Source: Psychrobacillus psychrotolerans (GTDB taxonomy: Bacteria; Bacillota; Bacilli; Bacillales_A; Planococcaceae). From it: 64,000 nt of DNA. This document shows, one piece after another, positions 42,095-52,041 of the stretch. The notes beneath the pieces were generated by a model. It worked only from the letters and a program-made list of their open reading frames with translations, searched no databases and was not told the DNA's origin. A program made the translations under genes and the position numbers. The stretch covers positions 310,001 to 374,000 of the forward strand of contig NZ_FOXU01000001.1 of NCBI RefSeq assembly GCF_900115805.1. The letters are read 5' to 3'. Numbering within the stretch: the stretch's first letter is position 1; every line of letters begins with the position of its first letter.

Positions 42095-42869
42095 CGTGAA
42101 CTTCCTCCCCTAAATAAGCCTCTATAACCTTAGGATGGTTACGGATCTCTTCTGGTGATCCTTCCGCAAGAAGTTGACCATGATCGAGTACATATATTCT
42201 TTCACAAACGCCCATTACTAAATTCATATCATGCTCGATTAACAAAATGGTTAAATCGAATTTTTCACGAACAAATCCAATTAGATTCATTAAGTCATGT
42301 GTTTCCTGTGGATTCATACCTGCTGCAGGTTCATCTAATAATAGTAACTGAGGTCCTGCTGCTAATGCACGAGCAATTTCCAATCTTCTTTGTTGACCAT
42401 ACGGAAGATTTTTGGCTAGTTCATCTTTATATTTCTCCAATTTAAAAATTCTTAGGAATTCTAATGCTTTTTCTTCCATCTCTCTCTCCCCTTTGAAATG
42501 AGAAGGCAGTCGAAGAATAGAGCTTAACATCGTATGGGTTGCAAGAGAGTGATAAGCAACTTTTACATTATCTAATACAGTTAACTCGTTAAAGAGACGA
42601 ATATTTTGAAATGTTCTACTTATCCCTTTTCTCGTAACTTTAAAAGGCTGTAGTCCATTTATTCTTTCCCCATTAAATAATATATCCCCTTCAGTAGGTA
42701 CGTAGACACCAGTCAATAAGTTAAAGCTTGTAGTTTTTCCAGCTCCATTAGGGCCGATTAATCCGACAAGTTCTCCTTGATTTAACTTTATGTTTAAGTT
42801 TTGTACTGCCTTTAAACCACCAAACTGAATACCAGCATTTTTCACTTCCAGTAAAGGTTTATTTTCCAT
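42081..42869 (-). CDS. livG: Branched-chain amino acid ABC transporter ATPase LivG
   Basis: A 262-residue ATPase. Walker A GPNGAGKT, the inserted segment VAYHSLATHTMLSSILRLPS between Q-loop and signature that marks LivG, Walker B LLLLDEPAAGMNP, H-loop LLIEHDMNLVM, and the C-terminal AYLGE. RBS AAAGGAGGCGATCAGC. Overlaps livM by 11 bp. Partner of LivF on the LivHM permeases. Confidence 0.95.
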   Translation of the reverse strand: MENKPLLEVKNAGIQFGGLKAVQNLNIKLNQGELVGLIGPNGAGKTTSFNLLTGVYVPTEGDILFNGERINGLQPFKVTRKGISRTFQNIRLFNELTVLDNVKVAYHSLATHTMLSSILRLPSHFKGEREMEEKALEFLRIFKLEKYKDELAKNLPYGQQRRLEIARALAAGPQLLLLDEPAAGMNPQETHDLMNLIGFVREKFDLTILLIEHDMNLVMGVCERIYVLDHGQLLAEGSPEEIRNHPKVIEAYLGEEVHDDNA

Positions 42870-43809
42870 GCTGATCGCCTCCTTTTGGCGTTCTCCAAAG
42901 CTTGAAATAATCCGTAATTTCCATCGTACCCATCAAGCCTTTCGGACGATAAAGCATAACAAGAATTAAGACAAGACTATAAATAATCATTCGTGTTTCA
43001 GGATATCCTTGAAGATACGTGGAAACAACCGTCAATAAAATTGCGGAAAGTACGGCACCGGAAAGACTCCCTAACCCACCAAGAACAACAAATATTAAAA
43101 TATCAAAAGATTTTAAGAATCCAAATTGACTTGGTTGAATGATATAAAAGTTATGAGAATACAAAGCACCTGCAACTCCAGCAAAAAAGGAGCCAATCGC
43201 AAATGCAGCTACCTTATAATAAGTAGTATTAATCCCCATCGCATCAGATGCAATTTCATTTTCTCGAACAGAAATTGCAGCTATCCCATGCCTTGAATTA
43301 GTAAAGTTGACGATTACTATAATGGTGATGACAAGGCAAACAAACGCATATGTCCAAGTCGTCAAATGTGAAACCTGCATTCCTGCAGCCCCACCAACAT
43401 AGTCAATATTCAAAAATACAATGCGAATAATTTCTGCAAAACCAAGGGTTGCAATAGCCAAGTAATCCCCTTTTAATCTCAAACTTGGAATACCGACAAT
43501 TAGCCCCGCTAAAGCAGCAACCATTCCTCCGACTATAATAGCAACGATAAAAGGTAGATCTAGTTTCATCGTCACAATTGCTGAGATATATGCTCCTACC
43601 GCTAAGAAACCAGCATGACCTATAGAAAATTGTCCCGTAATTCCAATTACTAGATGTAGGCTGACCGCTAAAATTATGTTGATAGCTATAAATATAAATG
43701 TATTAGAATAAAATTGATTCATCGTTCCATTTGCAATAAAAAATTGAACCACTGCATAAACCAATACTGCAGCTATAATAAATAGCCAAAACTGTTTTGA
43801 CTTTTTCAT
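42859..43809 (-). CDS. livM: Branched-chain amino acid permease LivM
   Basis: A 316-residue polytopic membrane protein. Hydrophobic helices through most of its length; the transporter motif GQFSIGHAGFLAVGAYISA and the EAA-like loop AIATLGFAEIIRIVF, then LFGFLKSFDILIFVVLGGLG-type end. RBS AGGTGATACATAATT. Fourth gene of livKHMGF. Confidence 0.94.
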   Translation of the reverse strand: MKKSKQFWLFIIAAVLVYAVVQFFIANGTMNQFYSNTFIFIAINIILAVSLHLVIGITGQFSIGHAGFLAVGAYISAIVTMKLDLPFIVAIIVGGMVAALAGLIVGIPSLRLKGDYLAIATLGFAEIIRIVFLNIDYVGGAAGMQVSHLTTWTYAFVCLVITIIVIVNFTNSRHGIAAISVRENEIASDAMGINTTYYKVAAFAIGSFFAGVAGALYSHNFYIIQPSQFGFLKSFDILIFVVLGGLGSLSGAVLSAILLTVVSTYLQGYPETRMIIYSLVLILVMLYRPKGLMGTMEITDYFKLWRTPKGGDQHGK

Positions 43810-43822
43810 AATTATGTATCAC

Positions 43823-44698
43823 CTACACTTTCTCTCGTGTATTTTTTCCAAAGATGCCAGATGGTCTAAAGATTAGAATTAATATTAAAATGACGAATGC
43901 GGCAGCATCTCTCCATAAAGAGAACCCTAAAGCACTAACAACCGTTTCCACCACTCCAAGTACTAATCCACCTACCATTGCTCCAGGGATTATGCCAATT
44001 CCACCAAGAACGGCTGCAACAAATGCCTTCACCCCTGGTATTACCCCCATTAACGGATCGATCTTTGTATAATACACACCGAATATAACACCAGCTGCTC
44101 CTGCTAAAGCTGAGCCAATTGCGAAAGTTGCAGATATTGTATTGTCAACATTTATTCCCATCAGTTTAGCTGCTTCTGTATCATGAGAAACGGCCCTCAT
44201 CGCTTTTCCAGTTTTTGTTTTATGCACAATAAACTGTAACAGAATCATTAATACAACAGATACCGATAAAATAAGAATAGACTGAATGCTAATTTGTGCA
44301 CCTAAAAATGCAAACGAACGATTGGAAAACACATCTGGATACGCTTCTGGTTGAGCTCCTCTAATATAAATGACGCCATATTCTATTAATAGCGATACAC
44401 CGATTGCAGTAATAAGCGCTGCTATTCTTGTAGCATTTCGCAAGCGTTTGTAAGCAATTCGTTCAATAATAACTCCGAATAATGCACAAGCTGCCATCGA
44501 AATAATAAGCGCTGGAAAGAAGCCTAAATTAAACACTGTAATAGAATAGAATCCAATAAACGAACCGACCATGAACACATCCCCATGTGCAAAGTTGATC
44601 AGTTTAATAATTCCATAAACCATCGTGTAACCGAGGGCGATTAAAGCGTATATACTCCCGAGTGAAATACCGTTTATCAATTGTTGAACCCATTCCAT
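43823..44698 (-). CDS. livH: Branched-chain amino acid permease LivH
   Basis: A 291-residue polytopic permease. GISLGSIYALIALGYTMVYG and INFAHGDVFMVGSF are the LivH hallmarks; the ABC-contacting loop is AMRAVSHDTEAAKLMGI, and the C-terminal helix FVILILILIFRPSGIFG is characteristic. 13 bp upstream of livM. Confidence 0.94.
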   Translation of the reverse strand: MEWVQQLINGISLGSIYALIALGYTMVYGIIKLINFAHGDVFMVGSFIGFYSITVFNLGFFPALIISMAACALFGVIIERIAYKRLRNATRIAALITAIGVSLLIEYGVIYIRGAQPEAYPDVFSNRSFAFLGAQISIQSILILSVSVVLMILLQFIVHKTKTGKAMRAVSHDTEAAKLMGINVDNTISATFAIGSALAGAAGVIFGVYYTKIDPLMGVIPGVKAFVAAVLGGIGIIPGAMVGGLVLGVVETVVSALGFSLWRDAAAFVILILILIFRPSGIFGKNTREKV

Positions 44699-44747
44699 AA
44701 TTTTTCACTCCTATAACTTAAGATTTCAATAATTTTAGAAATAGAAA

Positions 44748-44770
44748 AGGAGGGATATCAATCCCCCCTA
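44748..44770 (-). terminator. Intra-operon attenuating terminator after livK
   Basis: AGGGGGGATT-GAT-ATCCCTCCT followed on the minus strand by TTTTC, between livK and livH. Lets livK be made in excess over the permease, as expected for a binding protein. Confidence 0.7.
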
Positions 44771-44785
44771 TTAATCATAAGAATC

Positions 44786-45961
44786 TTAAGGATTAACTTT
44801 CGTTTTAAATACTTGCGCTCCATCTACGAATTCAATAATCGTAGCCGATTTAATCGGATGGTGGTTTTCATCAACAGAGTATAATCCTGTTACAAGTTCC
44901 AATTGATCTGTAGCTTCAATTGCTTCTTTAATTTTAGTTCCATCTGTTGAACCAGCACGCTCAATTGCATCTTTTAATAGATAAACTGTATCATACCCAA
45001 GTGCATTGAATGAGTTAGGATCTTTACCATATTTTTCTTTAAATTTGTCAGAGAACTCTTTCGCTTTACCATCTGGATCTTCAGATGAATAAGCAGTAAT
45101 AATGTATGAATTATTTAGTGCATCCGCGCCAGCTAAGTCAACAAGTGTTGGAGAATCCCAACCATCTGCTCCCATTAACGGAACTGTGATTCCTAATTCA
45201 CGTGCTTGCTTAACAATTAAACCAACTTCTTCATAATATCCAGGAATAAATACAAATTCAGGATTAGAAGATTTAATACGAGTTAAATTTGAACGGAAAT
45301 CAGTATCTTTCGCCACATATGATTCTTCTGCAACAATTTTCCCTCCAGCTGCTTCAAAATCTTTAATGAATGCTGCAGCAAGACCTTTTGCATAATCACT
45401 TGCGTTGTCTGCATACACTGCTGCTGTTTTAACTTTTAACTCATTAGCAGCGAAGTTTGCAGCTACCGTTCCTTGGAAAGGATCGATAAACGCTGTACGG
45501 AATGTGAATGGATTTACCTTTCCATCATCTCCTACTGTTACTGTAGTACTTGTTCCTGAAGGAGAAATCATTGGTGTTTTTGTGTCTGTTGCTATTTGAA
45601 CTTGAGCAACGGAGTTACCACTAGTTGCAGCTCCAATAATAGCTGTTACTTTGTCTTGACTTGTTAATTTGATGGCTGCGTTTGTTGCTTCAGCTGCATC
45701 TGATTTATTGTCTACTTTAATAAGTTCGATTTGTTTCCCATCTATACCCCCAGCAGCATTGATCTCTTCAACAGCCAAATCGATAGCATCTGCTTCGGAT
45801 GTTCCATAAGAGGCCACAGCTCCAGAAAGCTCAAGATTTGCACCTATTTTAATAGTGTCCCCACCCTCTGAACTATTTCCTTCTTCTGCTCCGCACCCAG
45901 CTAAAATTCCGATCAATAAAGTAGATGAAAGGAAAAGTGATGCAAATTTCGATTTCTTCAT
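44786..45961 (-). CDS. livK: Branched-chain amino acid-binding lipoprotein
   Basis: A 391-residue substrate-binding lipoprotein. ATG 45961 with GGGGGTAGTTAT; the longer upstream frame has no RBS. Signal peptide with lipobox LAGC (Cys around 23), then a Peripla_BP_6 domain: IKIGANLELSGAVASYG, ATSGNSVAQVQIATDTKTP, GYYEEVGLIVKQARELG, LGYDTVYLLKDAIE. First gene of livKHMGF. Substrate could be Leu/Ile/Val or another amide; deduced from the family. Confidence 0.94.
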   Translation of the reverse strand: MKKSKFASLFLSSTLLIGILAGCGAEEGNSSEGGDTIKIGANLELSGAVASYGTSEADAIDLAVEEINAAGGIDGKQIELIKVDNKSDAAEATNAAIKLTSQDKVTAIIGAATSGNSVAQVQIATDTKTPMISPSGTSTTVTVGDDGKVNPFTFRTAFIDPFQGTVAANFAANELKVKTAAVYADNASDYAKGLAAAFIKDFEAAGGKIVAEESYVAKDTDFRSNLTRIKSSNPEFVFIPGYYEEVGLIVKQARELGITVPLMGADGWDSPTLVDLAGADALNNSYIITAYSSEDPDGKAKEFSDKFKEKYGKDPNSFNALGYDTVYLLKDAIERAGSTDGTKIKEAIEATDQLELVTGLYSVDENHHPIKSATIIEFVDGAQVFKTKVNP

Positions 45962-46021
45962 ATAACTACCCCCATTTTGTTTGATAATTCTGAATTTATA
46001 AGTCATACTACTCGCTCTCTC

Positions 46022-46395
46022 TTTTTAGCAAGCATAAACTCAAACATTATCATTTTGTAAGAACAACCCTATTGTAAAACAAACTTTAAATTCAGTCTAT
46101 ACTAATTTTTCTTCATTTTTAGAAAATTAACAATATTAGATTAGTATAATTATTTTAAGCAGTCGTTAAGTCCTTATAAAATAACGTTTTATAGGTCAAT
46201 TTCCTTGTTCTATCATTCTAATATTTTCCTTAAAAATATTTTTTCAAGGATAGATTAAGCGATATATTTTATTATTTATACTAATATTACATACATTTTA
46301 TGGTATAAATTGAATAAAATATATGTTTTTACTTTTCAATTAATTATATATATACTATTAATAGTTCGAAATCCGTAATAATGAGGAGAGATAAA
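46022..46395. other. Divergent promoter region between liv operon and pepF
   Basis: Very AT-rich gap holding both promoters and the 5' leader of livK. TTGTTT-17-TACAAA on the minus strand (about 46050-46085) is one possible livK promoter. No riboswitch or gene recognised. Confidence 0.4.
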
Positions 46396-48210
46396 ATGGT
46401 AAACCATATGCCTAAGCGAGACGAAGTAAAGACAGAAGAAACTTGGAATTTAAATGATTTATTTCAGACCGAAAATGACTTTTCAGGAGCATTAAAAGAG
46501 ATAGAACAAAATGCATTGGAGTTCAATAATCGTTATCACGGGAACATCCAAAATGCTACAGATGTTGTGGATGCACTTATAGAATATACGAAACTATATG
46601 AGAAAATAGTACCTGCGGGAGCATTTGCTAGTCTTTCGTTAAGTACAGATCAAACAAATACCGACGCACAAATGAGAGCAAGTAAATTCGGTTCACTTTC
46701 CGCAAAGGTAAGCAGTCAATTATCTTTCTTAAATAGTGAACTAGTAGAACTACCGGAAGCAATCATTAAAGAAGCTATATCAAAATCTCCAGCTCACCAA
46801 ATTTATTTAGATAAGTTACTAGCAAAGAAAAAATATCAACTTCATCCTGAGGTTGAAAAAACACTCGCTGCTTTCTCCGCTTCATTTGGAGCACCTTATA
46901 AGTTATACGATACTACCAAAATGCTTGATATTGCGTTTGATAATTTTGAGGTGAATGGTCAAGAGTATCCCCTTAGCTATGTGTCATTTGAGAATGACTG
47001 GGAAGGAGAAGCAGACACAGAAAAAAGACGAGCGGCATTCGAATCTTTTTCTAAAAAATTAAAAGAATACCAACATACTACCGCTAAAACGTATGATATG
47101 CATTTGCAAATGGAGAAAACAACATCAGATCTACGAGGCTATGATTCTGTTTATGATTACTTGTTATTTAACCAGGATGTTGACCGCTCTTTATATAATA
47201 GACAAATTGATTTAATCACGAAGGAACTCGCACCTCATATGAGAAAATATGCGAAATTGCTTCAAAAAGAACATGGACTAGAAAAAATGACTTTTGCGGA
47301 TTTAAAAATATCTCTTGATCCCACATATGAGCCCAAAATATCCGTTGAGGAATCCAAAAACTATATTGATGATGCACTATCTGTTATGGGGGAAGAATAT
47401 ATTGAAATGGTCAATCGTGCATACGTAGAACGTTGGATAGATTTCCCTCAAAATGCTGGGAAATCAACTGGTGCATTTTGCTCTAGCCCCTACGGCAGTC
47501 ATCCATATATTCTAATTTCATGGTCTAGTCGGATGAATGAAGTATTTGTTCTAGCGCATGAATTAGGTCATGCTGGGCATTTCTATTATGCAAACAAAGA
47601 GCAGAATATCTTTAACGCTCGCCCATCACTATATTTCATTGAAGCTCCTTCCACGATGAATGAAATGCTAGTGGCCAACCATTTACTAAAAAATTCGGAT
47701 GACCCTAAATTTAAACGTTGGGTAATTTCTTCTATAGTAGCTCGTACGTACTATCATAATTTTGTAACTCATTTATTGGAGGCAGCATATCAACGTAAAG
47801 TGTATGACCGAATCGATCAAGGTTTAAATGTAAATGCACAAATTCTTAATGATTATAAACGTAGCGTTTTAGAAGAATTCTGGGGTGATGCAGTAGAAAT
47901 TACAGAAGGTGCTGAGCTTACGTGGATGCGCCAACCTCATTACTATATGGGATTGTATCCGTACACATATAGCGCCGGGTTAACTATCTCCACTCAAGTA
48001 TCCAAACGAATATTAGAAGAAGGACAAACTGCTGTAGACGAATGGACGGAAGTATTGAAGGCTGGAGGCACTAAATCACCTGTAGAGCTAGCGCAAATGG
48101 CGGGTGTGGATATTACGACAGATAAGCCGTTAAAAGATACGATCGCTTATATAGGTTCCTTGATTGACGAATTGGAATCATTAACAGAGGAAATTAATCA
48201 AAACAACTAA
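46396..48210 (+). CDS. pepF: Oligoendopeptidase F
   Basis: A 604-residue cytoplasmic M3 metallopeptidase from ATG 46396 (GAGGAGAGATAAA upstream; the ATG 15 bp earlier contains that SD). N-terminal WNLNDLF, PepF N-domain, then the zinc motif HELGH (388-392) followed by the distal acidic ligand in EAPSTMNEML. C-terminal YTYSAGLTIS. Degrades oligopeptides of about 7-17 residues. Monocistronic with terminator 48226-48262. Confidence 0.95.
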   Translation: MVNHMPKRDEVKTEETWNLNDLFQTENDFSGALKEIEQNALEFNNRYHGNIQNATDVVDALIEYTKLYEKIVPAGAFASLSLSTDQTNTDAQMRASKFGSLSAKVSSQLSFLNSELVELPEAIIKEAISKSPAHQIYLDKLLAKKKYQLHPEVEKTLAAFSASFGAPYKLYDTTKMLDIAFDNFEVNGQEYPLSYVSFENDWEGEADTEKRRAAFESFSKKLKEYQHTTAKTYDMHLQMEKTTSDLRGYDSVYDYLLFNQDVDRSLYNRQIDLITKELAPHMRKYAKLLQKEHGLEKMTFADLKISLDPTYEPKISVEESKNYIDDALSVMGEEYIEMVNRAYVERWIDFPQNAGKSTGAFCSSPYGSHPYILISWSSRMNEVFVLAHELGHAGHFYYANKEQNIFNARPSLYFIEAPSTMNEMLVANHLLKNSDDPKFKRWVISSIVARTYYHNFVTHLLEAAYQRKVYDRIDQGLNVNAQILNDYKRSVLEEFWGDAVEITEGAELTWMRQPHYYMGLYPYTYSAGLTISTQVSKRILEEGQTAVDEWTEVLKAGGTKSPVELAQMAGVDITTDKPLKDTIAYIGSLIDELESLTEEINQNN

Positions 48211-48225
48211 AATATTACTTGATTT

Positions 48226-48262
48226 GTAAAAAAGAGCTTGTGCTATACAAGCTCTTTTTTCT
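48226..48262 (+). terminator. Terminator of pepF
   Basis: AAAAAAGAGCTTGT-GCTAT-ACAAGCTCTTTTTT, 15 bp after the stop. Confidence 0.92.
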
Positions 48263-48309
48263 GTTTTATTCCTAGTACGTTATAGATGAAGGAGAAAAGT
48301 AGGCAGTGA

Positions 48310-49197
48310 TTACTCACTAAAATCTAGATTAAGTGGTTGTTTCGGTAAGTTATCTTGGAAAAGCATATTTGTCGAATCTACTTTCTCATTGACTTCTTCA
48401 AAACGAAAACCATCTGCCCACACTTTTCCTTTACCAACAAGTAAAACGCCAAAGTAAATGGAAGCACTTTCTTCTGGAACATCTAAAACAATAGAATAGT
48501 GATTCCAGTCTGTAGTCCCATGAATAGAGCGACTATCCATATTGTCAAATTGAAGTGTATCACCAGAAACATTGTCAATACGAAGCCAAGCACCACATTT
48601 GGTCACTTGTTCAGTTTTTAAGAAGCATGACATTTTTATTCTTTTATTCTTGTAATTTTCTGCCTGAAACCCTTGCATCATTGTCCCAAATTGTTGTTCA
48701 TTTGCCTCACCCTTAGCAAAAAGCAATCCCGACTTTGTCCCTGTGTGAAATACCTTATCATCTACCGTTAAATCATATAGCTCAGTATAAGAACCACTTA
48801 AGTTCCAGCCATTAATCTGTTCCTGATTGTTCAAATCATTCTCCTCCTTTATTATTCGTACAGCTCTCATCAACTGGCGATACTTTCCTGGAGGCAAGCT
48901 GTACACTTCTTTAAACGCTCTTGAAAAAGCCTCTTGAGATTGAAAGCGAAATAAAAAACCAATTGTTAAAATTGATTCTTCCGTTTCTAACAGAAGTGTC
49001 GCAGCCAAAGCTAATCGGCGTAGACGTATATATTCCACAATTGACTTCCCTGTATCTTTTTTAAATAACCTGGATAAATGATATTTTGAATAACCAATAA
49101 CGGAAGTGAAACTATTTAGATTAATATCTTCCGTCAGATTACTCTCTATATAAGAGACTGTCTTTCGCGTTATTTCACTGTAATACAACTCACTCAC
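48310..49197 (-). CDS. AraC-family regulator with C-terminal beta-sandwich-like domain
   Basis: A 295-residue protein. Two HTH motifs within residues 1-105 (INLNSFTSVIGYSKYHLSRL; GFLFRFQSQEAFSRAFKEVY), here at the N-terminus. The remaining two thirds are beta-rich (MMQGFQAENYKNKRIKMSCF, GTTDWNHYSIVLDVP, GKGKVWADGFRFEEV), the look of a carbohydrate-binding-type domain seen in some Bacillus AraC proteins. GTG 49197 is close to GAGGTG; TTG 49188 is an alternative start. Target unknown. Confidence 0.85.
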   Translation of the reverse strand: MSELYYSEITRKTVSYIESNLTEDINLNSFTSVIGYSKYHLSRLFKKDTGKSIVEYIRLRRLALAATLLLETEESILTIGFLFRFQSQEAFSRAFKEVYSLPPGKYRQLMRAVRIIKEENDLNNQEQINGWNLSGSYTELYDLTVDDKVFHTGTKSGLLFAKGEANEQQFGTMMQGFQAENYKNKRIKMSCFLKTEQVTKCGAWLRIDNVSGDTLQFDNMDSRSIHGTTDWNHYSIVLDVPEESASIYFGVLLVGKGKVWADGFRFEEVNEKVDSTNMLFQDNLPKQPLNLDFSE

Positions 49198-49509
49198 CTC
49201 AAGATAATCATAACGAATAAAAAGAAAGAATATTTGATAAATATTGCTATATTATCATCAAATTAATAAAATAAACATTGGTCTTCTATTTTGCGACCAG
49301 AGAATTCGGATTACATGTCACCACATAAGATAATTTTAAGCATTATACGTGGATGATCGGCCGGACAGCGTCTGCCATATCGAAAACAACAACTATAGCT
49401 AAATTTAAATAGAAAGCCCTGAAAACTTTACTAATCGTAAAATTCTCAGGACTTTCTTTTTTTGAGAAGAGTTTTGTCCCCTCCTCTTTAAAATTTATGC
49501 TTCATTTGT
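49198..49509. other. Intergenic with terminator of the MFS gene
   Basis: AAAGTCCTGAGAATTTTACG...CAGGGCTTT (49410-49462) forms the MFS-gene terminator with T-rich end on the minus strand. The left part contains a GCCGGACAGCGTCTGCCAT stretch similar to one near 4250. No gene seen. Confidence 0.5.
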
Positions 49510-50976
49510 TTATTTTTTAGATATATCTACTCGTTTGACAAATAGTGATAACACTAATGCTACAACTGTTACAAGAGTAGCGATGAAGAAAGTGAAATTG
49601 ATCCCTTCTAACATTGCTTGAGCACCAAGTTGCATTTTAAACTGCGCCAAAGCATCTGTAGCAGTCGGCACATTTCCAGCTTTCGCTGCTTCTTCGAATA
49701 AACTTGCACCTTTTGATTCCATTCTAGCATTCATAATCGTGATGAATATTGCAGAACCTATAGCTCCTGAAACTTGCTGTAACGTGTTGTTCACTGCAGT
49801 TCCATGAGGATTCATCTTCATCGGTAATTGATTTAGACCATTTGTCATAATAGGCATCATTACCATGGACATACCTAACATACGGATTGTATAAACTGCC
49901 ATGATGTAATAATAATCCGAATCTGCAGCTAAATTACTCATCATATATGTTGCAATCGTTGTAATTATTAAACCGATGACCGCTAACGAACGAGCACCGT
50001 ATTTATCAAACAACTTTCCTGTTACTGGTGACATTAACCCCATTGCCAATGCTCCTGGAAGCATTAACAAACCAGAATCTAGTGGTGAAATACCGCGAAT
50101 TGTTTGTACATACAAAGGTGTTAATATCATACCTGAGAACATTGCAGCTGAAACAACTACTGAAATGACAGACGATAATGCAAACATTGGATATTTATAA
50201 ATACGTAAATTTAATAATGGTTCATCTAGTTTTAATTGTCTTAGGACAAAAATTACAAGAGCAATTACTCCGATTGCGATTGTACTATATACAATCGGTG
50301 CATCCCATCCTTTATCTCCTGCAGAACTAAATCCATATAATAGACCGCCAAAACCGATTGAAGATAAACCTAGTGATAAAATATCTAGTTTCATATCTTT
50401 GTTCGGAGTAATATTTTTTAACTTGAAAATCGCAAATATCAATACGATAACAGCCAATGGTAAGATTAACTCGAACAATACTCTCCAAGTGTAATGTTCA
50501 ATGATGAAACCTGATAATGTTGGTCCAATTGCTGGAGCCATAATCATTACTAGACCAAATAATCCCATTGCTGTCCCTCTTCGTTCAATAGGGAATGCAG
50601 TCAACATAACATTCATTAACAAAGGCATCATTACTGCTGATCCTGCCGCTTGAATCATACGAGCTAATATAAGGACCCAAAACTCTGGTGCAATAGCCGC
50701 CAAAAATGTACCCAATGAAAATAAGGTCATTGCGGTAATAAATAACTTTCTGTTCGAGAACTTAGTTACAAAATACGCACTCGCAGGTATTAAAATACCA
50801 TTGATAAGCATGTATCCCGTAGTAAGCCATTGAACAACTGACGCTTTAACATCAAATTCAACCATAATAGTAGGTAAAGCTACGTTTAATAACGTATTAT
50901 TTAAAAAAGCTATGAATGCTCCTACAAATAGGATTGCAATCATGGCATATGGGGGTTTTTGTTGCGTTTCGTTCAT
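49510..50976 (-). CDS. DHA2-family (EmrB/QacA/LmrB type) multidrug MFS transporter
   Basis: A 488-residue protein with 14 predicted TM helices. The DHA2 motifs are visible: NNTLLNVALPTIM in TM1, WLTTGYMLING, RMIQAAGSAVMMPLLMNVML in motif A/C region, GLFGLVMIMAPAIGPTLSGF (motif C of antiporters). RBS GGAGGATAAATAAG. Divergent TetR-type gene 180 bp away with a palindromic operator between them: a typical drug-inducible efflux pair. Confidence 0.93.
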   Translation of the reverse strand: MNETQQKPPYAMIAILFVGAFIAFLNNTLLNVALPTIMVEFDVKASVVQWLTTGYMLINGILIPASAYFVTKFSNRKLFITAMTLFSLGTFLAAIAPEFWVLILARMIQAAGSAVMMPLLMNVMLTAFPIERRGTAMGLFGLVMIMAPAIGPTLSGFIIEHYTWRVLFELILPLAVIVLIFAIFKLKNITPNKDMKLDILSLGLSSIGFGGLLYGFSSAGDKGWDAPIVYSTIAIGVIALVIFVLRQLKLDEPLLNLRIYKYPMFALSSVISVVVSAAMFSGMILTPLYVQTIRGISPLDSGLLMLPGALAMGLMSPVTGKLFDKYGARSLAVIGLIITTIATYMMSNLAADSDYYYIMAVYTIRMLGMSMVMMPIMTNGLNQLPMKMNPHGTAVNNTLQQVSGAIGSAIFITIMNARMESKGASLFEEAAKAGNVPTATDALAQFKMQLGAQAMLEGINFTFFIATLVTVVALVLSLFVKRVDISKK

Positions 50977-51094
50977 TCTTATTTATCCTCCTAAAATTTT
51001 GTGCGTATTTCCCACTAGTTGTATACTACTTTGAACATTTTATACCCTTAGTCCAAAAAATGCAATCGCAAAAAACGCTTATATCTTAAATTTG

Positions 51095-51123
51095 TTGATT
51101 TAATAGTGTTTGTTTTGTATTAT
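51095..51123 (+). promoter_or_regulatory. Promoter of the TetR-type regulator gene
   Basis: TTGATT - 17 bp - TATTAT; the palindromic operator candidate starts two bases after the -10. Confidence 0.6.
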
Positions 51124-51124
51124 G

Positions 51125-51142
51125 ATACTAGACTTGTAGTAT
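51125..51142. promoter_or_regulatory. Candidate TetR operator
   Basis: ATACTA-GACTTG-TAGTAT, a perfect 6+6+6 inverted repeat overlapping the transcription start of the regulator. A related TAGTTGTATACTA lies at 51013-51026 toward the MFS gene. Suggests autorepression and co-control of the pump. Confidence 0.55.
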
Positions 51143-51157
51143 AAAAGGTGTGTAAAT

Positions 51158-52030
51158 ATGAAAAATAGAAAGCATCAAGTATTATTGACTGCTCAAAAAT
51201 TATTTATAAAAAATGGCTTCGCCGCCACTTCTGTCCAAGATATAATAAATGAAAGTAAAATATCAAAAGGTACATTTTATAATTATTTTTCGTCAAAGAA
51301 CGAATGTATCATTTCTATAATTGACAACGCAAAGGAAGAAACGGATCTGAAGCGTAGAGAATTATTGATACATCAAGATATCACTAACAAAGACATATTA
51401 ATACAGCAATTAATAGTCCGCATGGATGTATACAAAGAACGAAACTTAGTACCAATTTTTTTAGTTATCTTCCACTCACAAGATTCAGAGCTAAGGGATA
51501 TTATCAAAAAAAATCATTATGAAGAAGTAAAATGGTTAGCCAAAAGGATAGTAGATGTATACGGGGCAAAATCACGGAAATGCTCAGTAGATAGCGCTAT
51601 CTTGTTATTAGGAATGATTCAACAGATGCAGCATCCTTGGACAGTTAAATCTAAAGAAGTTTCTACTGTCGAACTAGTTAACTATGTGATGAACCGTATG
51701 GATTCACTAATGGGAGATTTAGTGGAGTCCGATGAAGTTATTATTGACACGTTTGTTTTTAATCATTTTTATGATGAAGTTCGGATTACTAAAGAACATG
51801 TGATTCAATTAATCCAGACATTTAAAGAAACAAATGAGAAAAAATTGAAGCTACAGGAAATTGAATTGATGAACTTCATCATCGATGAACTAAAAAGTAA
51901 TAACACTAGGAAGTTTCTTTTGGAAACAGTAGTAAATAGCTTTTCAAATACGATGAACAATACAGCGCAGTCACTTGAAATAAAAGAAATAGCCTCGAAT
52001 ATTTGGCAGGTAATTGACTCTCTTTCATAA
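51158..52030 (+). CDS. TetR/AcrR-family regulator
   Basis: A 290-residue regulator with an N-terminal TetR HTH (LLTAQKLFIKNGFAATSVQD, SKISKGTFYNYFSSKNE). The ligand domain is unusually long (about 240 residues versus 150). Divergent from the DHA2 pump. RBS AAAAGGTGTGTAAAT. The small downstream protein is probably co-expressed. Confidence 0.92.
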   Translation: MKNRKHQVLLTAQKLFIKNGFAATSVQDIINESKISKGTFYNYFSSKNECIISIIDNAKEETDLKRRELLIHQDITNKDILIQQLIVRMDVYKERNLVPIFLVIFHSQDSELRDIIKKNHYEEVKWLAKRIVDVYGAKSRKCSVDSAILLLGMIQQMQHPWTVKSKEVSTVELVNYVMNRMDSLMGDLVESDEVIIDTFVFNHFYDEVRITKEHVIQLIQTFKETNEKKLKLQEIELMNFIIDELKSNNTRKFLLETVVNSFSNTMNNTAQSLEIKEIASNIWQVIDSLS

Positions 52031-52041
52031 GGAGGTTTGAC

